From: Bacteroidota bacterium
Lineage (GTDB): Bacteria; Bacteroidota; Bacteroidia; AKYH767-A; 2013-40CM-41-45
Length of the DNA: 64,000 bases
NCBI GenBank assembly: GCA_016713765.1
Contig: JADJON010000003.1
Location: 124,001 to 188,000 of the forward strand
Direction: 5' to 3'
This document shows, one piece after another, positions 18,799-30,300 of this stretch (its first letter is position 1; each line of letters opens with the position of its first letter). The notes beneath the pieces were generated by a model. That model was not told the DNA's origin, made no database searches, and saw nothing but the letters and a program-made list of their open reading frames with translations. A program made the translations under genes and the position numbers.

Positions 18799-20139
18799 TT
18801 ATTTTAAAACGTGCAGCAATTCCTCGAAGGTGATGGTTGATTGTTCGCCCTTCTGCATATCCTTCAGGGTCACCTGTCCGTTCTTCATCTCCTCTGTTCC
18901 CACCAACGCGACGTACGGGATCTTCCGCGCATCGGCATAAGCCAGTTGCTTTTTCATTTTCGCCGCATCGGGATAGAGTTCCGCGTTAATGCCGTTGTTG
19001 CGCAGTCGCTGCAAAAGCCCCAGGCAGTACCGTGCTTCCGCTTCGCCGAAATTGGCAAAGAGCACCCGGGTAGAGACCGTGCTGAAATCCGGGAACCCCT
19101 TGATCTCTTCCAACACATCGTAGATACGATCGGCACCGAATGAAATGCCGACACCGGAAACGCCTTTCAGTCCGAAGATGCCGGTAAGGTCGTCGTAGCG
19201 TCCGCCACCACATATACTGCTGGTGAAGGCGGAACGATCGTCATTCACCTTCACTTCGATGATCGCGCCGGTATAATAGTTCAATCCGCGCGCCAGGGTG
19301 ATGTCGATCTCGACCTGTCGTTCGTTCGGCAAATACGAGAGAATCTGTTCCAACTCCTCGATCCCTTTCCTGCCGGTCTCCGAAGCGGCCAGGAATCCAC
19401 GCAGGGTTTCCAGCTTGTCGCCGTTGCTTCCCTTCAACTCCATCAGCGGTCGCAGCCGGGTAATGGCCGTTTCGCTCACGCCTTTTCCCTTCAGCTCCTC
19501 GTTGACCTTATCCAGGCCGATCTTGTCGAGCTTATCGATGGCGACGGTGATGTCGATGATCCGCTCCTGCTCGCCCAACACCCCGGCGATTCCGCTCAGG
19601 ACTTTCCGGTTGTTCAACAGGATCTTAACACCGAGTTCCAGGGCATCGAAGACGTCGTGAATGATGTTGATCAGGTCCACTTCATTCAGGAGCGAGTCGC
19701 TGCCGATCACATCCGCGTCGCATTGGTAAAACTCCCGGTACCGGCCCTTCTGCGGACGATCGGCGCGCCATACCGGCTGGATCTGATAGCGACGGAACGG
19801 AAAAGTGAGCTCGTGTTGGTGCATCACCACGTAGCGGGCAAAGGGTACCGTGAGATCGTAACGGAGGCCCTTCTCTGTCAGCATCTCCATGCCCGTTGCA
19901 CTTCCGGCCGCTTTCACTTGATCCAGGACCGGACCGGAATTCAACACGCGAAAAAGGAGTTTGTCTCCCTCTTCTCCATACTTCCCTTCGAGCGTGGATA
20001 GATTTTCCATTGCCGGTGTTTCGATGGGCAGGAATCCGTAGCGCTGATACACAGTACGAATGGTGTCGAAAATATGGGCGCGACGAAGCATCTCGTCGGG
20101 AGAGAAATCGCGTGTGCCTTTGGGTAAACTCGGTTTCAT
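18799..20139 (-). CDS. hisS: Histidyl-tRNA synthetase
   Basis: 446 residues from [17 protein letters not shown]. Class II synthetase that attaches histidine to tRNA-His. Motif 2 is visible as [20 protein letters not shown], the histidine-specific motif as [14 protein letters not shown] (Asn where many have Asp), and motif 3 as [15 protein letters not shown]. The C-terminal anticodon-binding domain runs from about 345 ([19 protein letters not shown]). The ATG at 20139 is preferred over an upstream in-frame codon because it begins the conserved PKGTRD. A perfect TACCTTTG promoter element lies about 46 bases upstream, so this transcript has a longer leader than most in the window. hutH follows in the same unit. 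Confidence 0.96.
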   Translation of the reverse strand: MKPSLPKGTRDFSPDEMLRRAHIFDTIRTVYQRYGFLPIETPAMENLSTLEGKYGEEGDKLLFRVLNSGPVLDQVKAAGSATGMEMLTEKGLRYDLTVPFARYVVMHQHELTFPFRRYQIQPVWRADRPQKGRYREFYQCDADVIGSDSLLNEVDLINIIHDVFDALELGVKILLNNRKVLSGIAGVLGEQERIIDITVAIDKLDKIGLDKVNEELKGKGVSETAITRLRPLMELKGSNGDKLETLRGFLAASETGRKGIEELEQILSYLPNERQVEIDITLARGLNYYTGAIIEVKVNDDRSAFTSSICGGGRYDDLTGIFGLKGVSGVGISFGADRIYDVLEEIKGFPDFSTVSTRVLFANFGEAEARYCLGLLQRLRNNGINAELYPDAAKMKKQLAYADARKIPYVALVGTEEMKNGQVTLKDMQKGEQSTITFEELLHVLK

Positions 20140-20184
20140 AATGGTCCGGAACCGTATGGGAATTCGGTTTTGGATGATTGATCT

Positions 20185-20192
20185 CAAAGGTA
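20185..20192 (-). promoter_or_regulatory. -7 promoter element of hisS-hutH
   Basis: TACCTTTG on the minus strand, a perfect match to TAnnTTTG. The leader to the hisS ATG is about 40 bases. Confidence 0.55.
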
Positions 20193-20277
20193 GCGGACGA
20201 GGCTGGAAATTCGCCCCTGGCTTCGGGGAGTTATCCTGCAGAATTCAACAATGAATTCACCGAACTCCCAATGAAAA

Positions 20278-20305
20278 TGGCCGGTCTGATGGACACGGCC
20301 TTTCC
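20278..20305 (-). terminator. Probable terminator of ettA
   Basis: On the minus strand GGCCG and CGGCC arms, with partial pairing of the inner bases, are followed by ATTTTCA, starting about 20 bases after the ettA stop. The stem is imperfect. Confidence 0.45.
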
Positions 20306-20326
20306 AAGGATGATTGCAGCAATCGA

Positions 20327-22006
<1,680 letters not shown>

Positions 22007-22063
22007 AGTGAGCGTTGCTTTGTTGATTTCGAACGGGAGGGTCGATATTCGCTATTATGTAAT

Positions 22064-22080
22064 TAATTGATAATCAATTA
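22064..22080. repeat. Perfect 8-bp inverted repeat in AT-rich intergenic DNA
   Basis: TAATTGAT, one base, ATCAATTA, between the divergent ettA and subtilase genes. It is possibly an operator. The whole 265-base interval is AT-rich and has no other recognised element. Confidence 0.4.
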
Positions 22081-22271
22081 CTTGAATAAACACCCTGATC
22101 CAACAATTCGAATTTTTACCAGAATGAATGACTTTCCCGTTTTCGGAGCGCCAATTTCGGTAAAAATCTTTAATAATTAGGCAGTTAGATGCTATTGAAC
22201 TGCAAAGGAACTGATTGATTTTCTGCAACATTTTCATCAACTGTCGGGTATAGGGAATGAGTTTAAGCCCA

Positions 22272-24464
22272 ATGAAAAAAATACTCGCTGCAATCGGTGT
22301 GCTGAGCCTTTCCCTGAACGGAATGCAGGCACAAGAATCTTCCAAGTTCAATTTTTCGCTGGCCCGACAGCTCAAGCATTCCCGCATCCAGAATCGCGAG
22401 ATCGCCTTGTTCGTACAGGGTGATGCAAGCGTCGTTCGCGAGAAGACGGAGGCGCTTGGTGGAACCTTCAAGTATTCGGCCGGAGATATTCATGCTATCC
22501 GGATACCGTTGAGCGGTATTCAGGAGTTGGCAGCCTGTGCCGAGATCCGTCGAATCGAAAGCAACGACCTTCAGTTGGAACCACTCAACGACCGCATGGT
22601 CGAGATGAATCATGTGAGTGAGGTCCACCTCGGCTTTAATTTGCCGCAAGGATACCAGGGAGATGGTGTCATCATGGGCATCATCGACGAAGGCATCGAC
22701 TATACGCACCCCGACTTCCGCGACAACAGCGGGCGGACGCGCATCGCCTTCCTTTGGGACCAGGCCAACATCAATTTCGATGCAGCGACGCAGGCGCAGC
22801 CCTACGGCTATGGCAAAGAATATACCGGCAGTCAGATCGACACTTCCACCCAACATTACGACAGCCCTACCTCGCACGGTACGCACGTTGCCGGTATCGC
22901 CTGCGGCAATGGCCGCGCCCTGAATAATTACCGTGGGGTCGCACCTAATGCCGACATGATTGTGGTCAAGATGAATCTGAACCGCCCGGATAACGAGTTC
23001 CTCTCCTCGCTCGTGGACGCAGTGAAGTACATTTTCGACAAAGCCGACAGTCTTGGGAAACCTGCCGTCATCAACATCAGCCTGGGTACGTACTTCGGTT
23101 CGCACGACGGCAAGGACATCCAGGCACTGGCGATCGATAACCTGATCAGTGCCCGACCGGGACATGTGGTCGTATGTTCTGCGGGAAATGCGGGCAATGC
23201 ACCGATCCACCTGGGCTATGAAGCTTCGGCCGATACGCAGTTCACCTGGATGCAACCGGGAACGCAATCGCTGCACATTCAGGCCTGGGGCGACTCCGGC
23301 GTCTTTGGCAACATCCGGTTTTCGGTCGGCATCGATCGCGTAAGTCCTACCCGCGCTTCCCTGGCGGAGCTTCCCTTCCGAGCCGGTGATCTTGATCCCG
23401 GAGTATTGAAGACCGACACCCTGTTTGACGCGCAGGGAAATCAACTGGGGCTGATCGAAAGCATGGTGCAATACTGGAATGGCGCGTATGGACTGGATTA
23501 CCGGATCTATCCTGATTCGATCGTCAACATCAACGGCTCCGATACTTCCCGCTACTTCTGGCGATTCAGTTCCACCGGCCTGGGCCGATTCGACGCCTGG
23601 AGCTACGACATGGTTTTCGATAACCTGCCCGACTCGATCAGCTATCCGGACATCCGCAACTACCGCAAGCCGGACACCGACCAAACCCTGGTGAGCAGTT
23701 TCACCTGCAGCGATAAGGTGATCACGGTAGGCAGCTACGCCAATCGTAATTATTACACCAACGCCAACTTCGCCACTACCATGGACACGTCCATCGTCGT
23801 GGGCAAACTCTCCTCCTTTTCAAGCAAAGGACCAACACGCGATGGTCGCATAAAGCCCGACATCACCGCTACCGGCGAATGGGTCTTATCGTGCGGCACA
23901 CAGGCAGAGCTGAATCAGCTCGTAGCCGTTGAACCCGAGAAGGTCGCTGCAGGTCGCAAGCACAAACGAAGCAGCGGCACGTCCATGTCGTCACCGGTCG
24001 TAGCAGGCATTGCCGCCCTCTATCTCGAAAAGAACCCGTCAGCCGATTGGCAGGAAGTGAAAAACGCCTTGCTCCGTTGCGCAGACCAGGATCAATACAC
24101 CGGAAACAATCTTCCAGACAACGACTGGGGCTACGGGAAAGTGGATGCATACGCAGTCGTTCGCGGATGTACGGTTGGCATTGAGGAAACCGGCGACAGT
24201 CCGTATATCGACTTTGGCGTATACCCCAACCCCGCTTCATCATCCACCACCTTTCATTTCGACCTCAGCCTACTGCGTGATAATCGCGAACCGAGGATCC
24301 GTATCACCGATCCGGTCGGCCGGACCATTAAATCATTCGTATTGAACAGAGCCGCAGGCACGCTGGAGGCTGGCATCACGGATCTGGCACCCGGGTACTA
24401 TACGGTATCACTGGAAACCGATCGCCGCATCCTGCGCACCATCCGGCTGGCAGTGGTACGTTAA
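22272..24464 (+). CDS. Secreted subtilisin-like serine protease (S8) with T9SS sorting domain
   Basis: 730 residues from MKKILAAIGVLSLSLNGMQA (signal peptide). The ATG five codons earlier adds nothing conserved. A short propeptide-like region (about 25-115) is followed by the S8 catalytic domain: Asp in IIDEGIDYTHPDF, His in SHGTHVAGIACG, and Ser in SGTSMSSPVVAGIAALYL. A long insert between the His and Ser blocks (about 290-480) resembles the jelly-roll type inserts of Bacteroidota subtilases. The last 75 residues form a T9SS type A domain (FGVYPNPASSSTTF, LAPGYYTVSL). An extracellular protease is the expected role. Confidence 0.92.
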   Translation: MKKILAAIGVLSLSLNGMQAQESSKFNFSLARQLKHSRIQNREIALFVQGDASVVREKTEALGGTFKYSAGDIHAIRIPLSGIQELAACAEIRRIESNDLQLEPLNDRMVEMNHVSEVHLGFNLPQGYQGDGVIMGIIDEGIDYTHPDFRDNSGRTRIAFLWDQANINFDAATQAQPYGYGKEYTGSQIDTSTQHYDSPTSHGTHVAGIACGNGRALNNYRGVAPNADMIVVKMNLNRPDNEFLSSLVDAVKYIFDKADSLGKPAVINISLGTYFGSHDGKDIQALAIDNLISARPGHVVVCSAGNAGNAPIHLGYEASADTQFTWMQPGTQSLHIQAWGDSGVFGNIRFSVGIDRVSPTRASLAELPFRAGDLDPGVLKTDTLFDAQGNQLGLIESMVQYWNGAYGLDYRIYPDSIVNINGSDTSRYFWRFSSTGLGRFDAWSYDMVFDNLPDSISYPDIRNYRKPDTDQTLVSSFTCSDKVITVGSYANRNYYTNANFATTMDTSIVVGKLSSFSSKGPTRDGRIKPDITATGEWVLSCGTQAELNQLVAVEPEKVAAGRKHKRSSGTSMSSPVVAGIAALYLEKNPSADWQEVKNALLRCADQDQYTGNNLPDNDWGYGKVDAYAVVRGCTVGIEETGDSPYIDFGVYPNPASSSTTFHFDLSLLRDNREPRIRITDPVGRTIKSFVLNRAAGTLEAGITDLAPGYYTVSLETDRRILRTIRLAVVR

Positions 24465-24494
24465 ACAGAACGGTTCATAGCCCCGCCGGTTTAT

Positions 24495-24502
24495 TACCTT
24501 TG
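24495..24502 (+). promoter_or_regulatory. -7 promoter element of the MqnP-like gene
   Basis: TACCTTTG, a perfect match, ending only six bases before the ATG at 24509. The transcript must be leaderless or nearly so. Confidence 0.6.
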
Positions 24503-24508
24503 CAGGGT

Positions 24509-25375
24509 ATGCAGGCCGTTTTTCGAAACTACCTCTCCCTCGTCAAGTTCAGTCACACCGTATTCGCCTTACCCTTTGCGGTAATCGGATATTTCCTGGG
24601 CATCTCGCGTCCGGGTTACACGTTCGACTTCCTGTTGTTTCTAAAAGTCCTGGCGTGTATGGTAACGGCACGCACCGCCGCGATGGCCTTCAACCGCCTG
24701 ATCGACCGCAGGATCGATGCCCAAAACGAACGTACCAGATCCAGGGAAATACCGGCGGGAACCATTTCGCCTGTAGCAGCTACCGCGCTGGTCGCCGTTA
24801 GTTGCCTCCTCTTTATCCTGACCACCTGGACGATTAATCCGTTGTGTTTCTACCTCAGCCCTGTTGCCTTGTCGGTAGTATTGGGTTATTCGTACACCAA
24901 GCGCTTTACCTGGCTGTGCCATCTGGTCCTCGGACTTGGCTTGTCACTCGCACCGATCGGAGCTTATCTTGCCGTTACCGGAGTGTTCGACTTTTTACCG
25001 ATCTGTTTTTCCCTGTGCGTCATCACCTGGGTAAGCGGGTTCGACATCATCTATGCATTGCAGGACGAAGCGTTTGACCGATCGCTTTCACTCTACTCGA
25101 TGCCGGCATCCTTTGGTAAGAAAAAAGCCCTGGGAATCTCTTCGTTGTTACACATGCTTTCTGCCGGGTTCGTCATCCTCGCGGGCTACCTGGGTGACTT
25201 CGGTTGGCTGTACTGGATCGGGGTGACGCTATTTATTGCCTTGTTGATCTATCAGCACAGCCTGGTAAAGCCCGACGACCTGCGCAGGGTGAACCTGGCC
25301 TTTTTCACGACAAACGGAATCGCCAGCCTGGTTTTCGCAATCTTCGTAGTGGGCGAATTGCTGCTCCACCACTGA
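24509..25375 (+). CDS. UbiA-family polyprenyltransferase, MqnP-like
   Basis: 288 residues with about eight membrane segments. The two Asp-rich prenyl-diphosphate sites are clear: NRLIDRRIDAQNERTRSREI and DIIYALQDEAFDRSLSLYS. The wording KFSHTVFALPFAVIGYF at the N-terminus and GFDIIYALQDE are characteristic of the ubiA_other/MqnP branch, which prenylates 1,4-dihydroxy-6-naphthoate in the futalosine route to menaquinone. Classic UbiA or MenA are alternatives. No other menaquinone gene is in the window, so the pathway call is inference from the family. The ATG at 24509 is set by the promoter element just upstream. Confidence 0.85.
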   Translation: MQAVFRNYLSLVKFSHTVFALPFAVIGYFLGISRPGYTFDFLLFLKVLACMVTARTAAMAFNRLIDRRIDAQNERTRSREIPAGTISPVAATALVAVSCLLFILTTWTINPLCFYLSPVALSVVLGYSYTKRFTWLCHLVLGLGLSLAPIGAYLAVTGVFDFLPICFSLCVITWVSGFDIIYALQDEAFDRSLSLYSMPASFGKKKALGISSLLHMLSAGFVILAGYLGDFGWLYWIGVTLFIALLIYQHSLVKPDDLRRVNLAFFTTNGIASLVFAIFVVGELLLHH

Positions 25376-25459
25376 TTTAAGCGCATTGCCGGCACAGCGA
25401 ATGCCTTGCGCAATCTGCGCTGCCTTCGTACTTTGGTCAAACGACCAATTCCGATCGCA

Positions 25460-27379
25460 GTGTCTTCCCGTAAAAAGAACTTATCCAAATCAGGGAACAA
25501 ACAGGCTCCGCATGCGCCTGCCCTGCCTCCCCTGGCACCCGGACTGTTCTATACCCACCGGTTCGCTTTTCAGGCACTTTTCCTTTTCGTGCTCGGGTTC
25601 CTGCTCTATGCCAACAGTATTCCAAACGAATACGCTTTGGACGACGGACTGGTCATCAAGGAAAATATCTGGGTCCAGCAGGGCACCAAAGGGATTGGCA
25701 AGATCCTTTCGCACGGGGAATTGGATTTCTTCTACGCACAACAAGGAGTAGGCGAACAATTCGCCGGAGGCCGTTACCGCCCGCTTTCCATCGTCACGTT
25801 CGCGATCGAACATTCACTCTTCGGAGAGGATCCCCATATCCGGCATTTTTTCAATGTGTTGATCTATTGCCTGACACTGATCCTCATGCTGGCTCTCCTG
25901 CGAAAGCACGTCTTCCCGGACCAGCCCGACGTAGCCTTTCTCGCTACCCTGCTCTTCGCCATTCATCCTGTCCATAGCGAGGTGGTCGCCAACATCAAGA
26001 GCCGGAACGAACTATTGCCGCTCCTCTTTTATCTGCTTACACTGATCTACGCCGCGCGCGGAGCCAGATCAGGGAAGATCCTGGATACGATACTCGGTTG
26101 TGTTTTTCTTTTTGCCTCGCTCCTATCCAAGGAATACGGCGTTTTGCTCCTGGTCCTTCTGCCGGCCTATCTCTACCTGATCGTCAAGGCACCCCTGCGT
26201 AAGAGCCTGTTATCCTCGATTCCCTACTTTGTCGTCATCGGTTTATACTTCCTGGTAAGGATTTCCGCTACTTCCGGAACGACGTTGAATCAAACCGCTT
26301 CCGCCGAGGTCCTGAATAACCCTTACGCACTGGGATCCGGCGAAGAGAAACTGGCTACGAAAATCTGGTTGTTGACGCGTTACCTGGGCTTATTGCTCTT
26401 GCCGACAGACCTGCGTGCTGATTATTCCTACAACCAAATCGCCTTTGTGAATTTCTCCAGCCTGGAATTCATCACTTCTCTTTTACTGCATATCGGGTTG
26501 GTCATCCTGACCTGGATCTTATACAGGAAGCAGCACCATAGAGCGGTTTTCTTTCTGCTCTTTTATCTCGGGCATCTTTTCATCATTTCGAATCTTGCCG
26601 TAGAGATCGGTACGATCTTCAGTGAGCGCCTGACCTATATCTGCTCCTTCGCGATTTGCGTCTTGGCTGCCATGGGATTCATCTGGCTGTTGGAAAAACT
26701 CCCGGAAACACTCAGGAAACAACGCGCCATCCTGCTGCAGGCCATTCTGTTGGTCATCGGTGTCTTTGCTGCCCGCATTGTTGTCTCGAGAAATGCATTG
26801 TGGAAAAATGACTTCACGCTCTTCACGCACGACGTGCGACTGTCTTCAAACTCCGTACTGGTCAATGCGAATGCCGGAAAGAGCCTGCTGGATGAAAGTC
26901 AGAAAGAAGGCATTAAAGGTACTCCGAAGGAACAAGCCTACATCGAAGAAGGCATTCGCTACCTGCAACGTTCCGTCGACATCTATCCGAAATTCCCGAA
27001 AGGATATTCCAATATGGGAGTGGCTTACTTTTACCAGGGTAAGTATCCGGAAGCTGTTGCAGCCTGGCTGAAGGCGAAAGAATACCACCACAACGACCCC
27101 GCGCTCAGGACCTACGCAGAGGTGCTCATGAACAACGCGCTCATGAAAGGATCGAACAAGGACTTTTCCGGAGCCATCCAGTGGCTGGAATGGGCGCGTC
27201 AGCTGGATGATCGGAATGAGAGCATCCTATACAACCTGGGCGGCGCGTATTTCTCAGGAGGGCAACTGGAAAAAGCGCGATCTACCTGGGAATTCCTGTT
27301 GACCAACATCAATCCGAACAACGAGAAAGCCAAACAGGGCTTTGCCGCTGCCAGCCAGTTAATCGGACAGCAACGCTGA
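25460..27379 (+). CDS. TMTC-like multi-pass membrane protein with C-terminal TPR repeats
   Basis: 639 residues from GTG at 25460; a TTG at 25406 would add 18. After a basic N-terminus (SSRKKNLSKSGNKQ) come about 11-12 membrane helices up to about 455, then three or more TPR units (GYSNMGVAYFYQGKYPEAVA, ILYNLGGAYFSGGQLEKARS). The first periplasmic loop has the acidic pair in NEYALDDGLVI, the position of the catalytic Asp in GT-C glycosyltransferases, and the loop FAIHPVHSEVVANIKSRNEL is typical of TMTC/DUF1736 proteins. By analogy it may transfer mannose or another sugar from a lipid carrier to exported proteins. The activity is not proven by the sequence. Confidence 0.8.
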   Translation: MSSRKKNLSKSGNKQAPHAPALPPLAPGLFYTHRFAFQALFLFVLGFLLYANSIPNEYALDDGLVIKENIWVQQGTKGIGKILSHGELDFFYAQQGVGEQFAGGRYRPLSIVTFAIEHSLFGEDPHIRHFFNVLIYCLTLILMLALLRKHVFPDQPDVAFLATLLFAIHPVHSEVVANIKSRNELLPLLFYLLTLIYAARGARSGKILDTILGCVFLFASLLSKEYGVLLLVLLPAYLYLIVKAPLRKSLLSSIPYFVVIGLYFLVRISATSGTTLNQTASAEVLNNPYALGSGEEKLATKIWLLTRYLGLLLLPTDLRADYSYNQIAFVNFSSLEFITSLLLHIGLVILTWILYRKQHHRAVFFLLFYLGHLFIISNLAVEIGTIFSERLTYICSFAICVLAAMGFIWLLEKLPETLRKQRAILLQAILLVIGVFAARIVVSRNALWKNDFTLFTHDVRLSSNSVLVNANAGKSLLDESQKEGIKGTPKEQAYIEEGIRYLQRSVDIYPKFPKGYSNMGVAYFYQGKYPEAVAAWLKAKEYHHNDPALRTYAEVLMNNALMKGSNKDFSGAIQWLEWARQLDDRNESILYNLGGAYFSGGQLEKARSTWEFLLTNINPNNEKAKQGFAAASQLIGQQR

Positions 27380-27390
27380 GGCCCTTAGTA

Positions 27391-30300
27391 TCAGGGACGA
27401 ATACTGAAGATGAATCCCATCAAGTTGTTTTCAATCAATGAATAGTCGGTCGACTCGACCAGGTTATCGCCTGTAAGGTCTTCGACCTGATATCCCGATA
27501 AGAAGCCAACAACCGCATTTTCGACGGCACCATAATCTGCAGATTCAATCAAGTCGTCCTGGTTGACATCGCCACTGAACAACGCGAACCGGCCACCGCC
27601 CAGATTTCTCAGGTTGCCACCATAAGCCTGTGTACTTGCTGTGGTGAAATCGTAACTGGCGCTTCCTGCTGACAAGCTGATTGCACTGGCGCTCCAGGTT
27701 TCAATACTGTTGCGGTGCCGCACACCGATATAATACGACCCCGGTGTGAGGCCGCTGAAGACGAACGCACCCCAACCGCTGGTATTGATCGCTGCGCGGG
27801 CGGTTGCAAAGTCAACGCCCGGACTGGCGGCTGCAGCAAGGACGACGGTCACCGTATCACAAACACCGGTAGCCGAGACTTCCGGCATGACTCCTCCACC
27901 GAGGTGGTAGCCTTCAATCAGTACGTGAACATTCAACGTGGTGGATGATCCAATGGTAAAGGCTGTTCCCGAGGAGGCTGTTCCGCAGGGCGCCGTAACG
28001 ACAACGACACCGGTAGTGGCCCCGGCCGGTACGGTTGCCGTTATCGTCGTACTGTTCACCACCGTGAACGAAGCGCTGGTTCCATTGAACGTCACGGCAG
28101 TCGCGCCGGTAAATCCGGTTCCGCTGATCGTCACCAGGGTTCCTGCAGTTCCTGCAGTCGGCGAAAAACCGGAGACCGTGACCGCAGGCAACTCAGTAAC
28201 GATAATTGAATTGGACAAACTCGTGCAGGTATTAGTCTGTGCAGGCAGGTGCAAGGTCCAGGAATTGATCGTTCCCACATCTCCACCGGCTCGGTCATAG
28301 ACCCGTAAGCTCCAGGTACCATTCGGATTGATCGCTCCTCCACCGATTTGTCCAAAAGACGTAATGTTTGAGGTGATACAACTCGTAAAGGTCGACGTGG
28401 CTGGCTTGTAATATCCCGTATAAGGAGCGCCACTCGCGGGCAGAGCGGATGAGGCGGTATCGGTGAAGACCGTGTTGGTGAAATTATCGCCACTTCCACC
28501 GAGCTGATTGCTCAGTCCCAATATGTCACCATTCGGCGCCTGAAGGAAGATGGCGATATCGCCATCATAGGTATGTGTCAGATTGATGGTGATGGCGATA
28601 CCGGCGCTTGGCAATACTGCGCTGTAACCCGACACAACGATATTACTGATTCCGGTAGCCGAGCAGGTATTGTCATTGATCGTAGCCGGCGTAGCATTGG
28701 TGATGGACTGTGCGGCTGCGGCTGCAAACGATGTCCGAACATCATACGTGCCGCCCTGGGTTGCGGAATAGGAGCTGGATGTTGCTCCGGAAATGTCGGC
28801 GCCATTTCTGCGCCACTGGTAATCATAACCCGACGTTCCGGTGTACGAAAGATTGACGCTGCCGGACGGACAGATATTCGTACTGCCACCGGCACTGATC
28901 GTCGGGGCTGCCGGAATCGGCAGCACGGAAACGAAGAGTGATGAGGCCGTTCCGGAACCACAGGAATTCACGCCCGCCACCGAAATAGTACCGGACGAAG
29001 CGGAAGTACCGAAGTTAACGGTGATGCTATTGGTGTTGTTACCGGAGACTATGGTCGCTCCGGAGGGCAACGACCAGGAATAACCCGTCACACCAGAGAG
29101 CGGCGTGATACTATAGGTCACACCCGATGTGCCGGCACAAACGGACGCGGTGCCGGTAATGACACCTGCGGCGGGTGCAATGGTGTTTACCGTCACCGGC
29201 AGACTGGACGAAGCGCCGGTACCGCAAGCGTTGCGGCCCGCTACCGTCACGTTTCCATTGATCGCTACGGCACTGTAGTTCACCGAAATGCTGTTCGTAT
29301 AGGTGGTCGTTCCGAAGGTGGCTCCGGAAGGCAGGGTCCACTGATAATAAGCCGCGTTCGCGACGGCCGGAACCGTATAGACGACACCCGTTTGGGTTTG
29401 ACAGACACTAACCGAACCGGTGATTGCGCCTGCCGCAGCCGGCAAGGCGGTAATGGTCAGATTGGAACCGTTATTAGCGCCGATCAAGGCCGGATTGGAA
29501 CTGATCACCCTGATGCGGTAGGCTGTATCGCTTACTGTTCCGAGCGGTATCGTGACGGTAATCGCAGCCGGAGATGTCGCAGTCAGCGTTCCGATCGTGA
29601 CTGGTGAAGAAAACGACCCGCTACCATTGCTGAGCTGAACGGTGAACACATTGCCCGCGTTAAACGTCCCGTTACCCGTGAATACGATGGATGCCGTGGA
29701 TCCCGGGCAAAGCGATGCCGATGCAAGCGAATTGGTTTGCAAACTCGTTGCAACAGCAGCAGGCGCAGTGATCGTGAAATTCGTATTGGAGATGTCGAAG
29801 AAGATATTGCCCACCGCCTCCACCTTGATTCGCGCCTGGGTCGTCGCGAGATTCGGGACGGTGACGCTTTCACTGCCATCGTTCGCGGTCGAACTGTTCA
29901 GGGTGTAATTGAAATTCAATCCTCCGTCGATCGACAACAGAATCCGGACATTGGCGCAACTGATCGGCGCACCCGTCGTTCCGGATACATTCCAGGTAAC
30001 CGTCTCGGTAGCACCTGAAGCCCAGGTAACGGCCGTATTCGGAGCCGTTACAGAGAACGCACCTCCCGAATTGACAACGGTCACGCGGATCGTATCGTCG
30101 TGATGGGTCACTCCGCCGCCGCCGAAGCGATTGTCGCGCACGGTCATACGGAATTTCAGGGTCCGCGCTACGGAAGGCAGGATCTCGCCGATCGTGGTGG
30201 TGTTATTGAGGATGTCGGAAAGCTTCGGAAACGTTCTGGAAGGTGTTGAAGCAGGAACGAAGCAACGGAAGATGGGTGCCGTGGTACTCGTGGCGTTTCC

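Noticed and set aside
22263..23684. A 473-codon frame on the minus strand
   Set aside because: It is the reverse shadow of the subtilase gene; the plus-strand frame has the catalytic triad and signal peptide.
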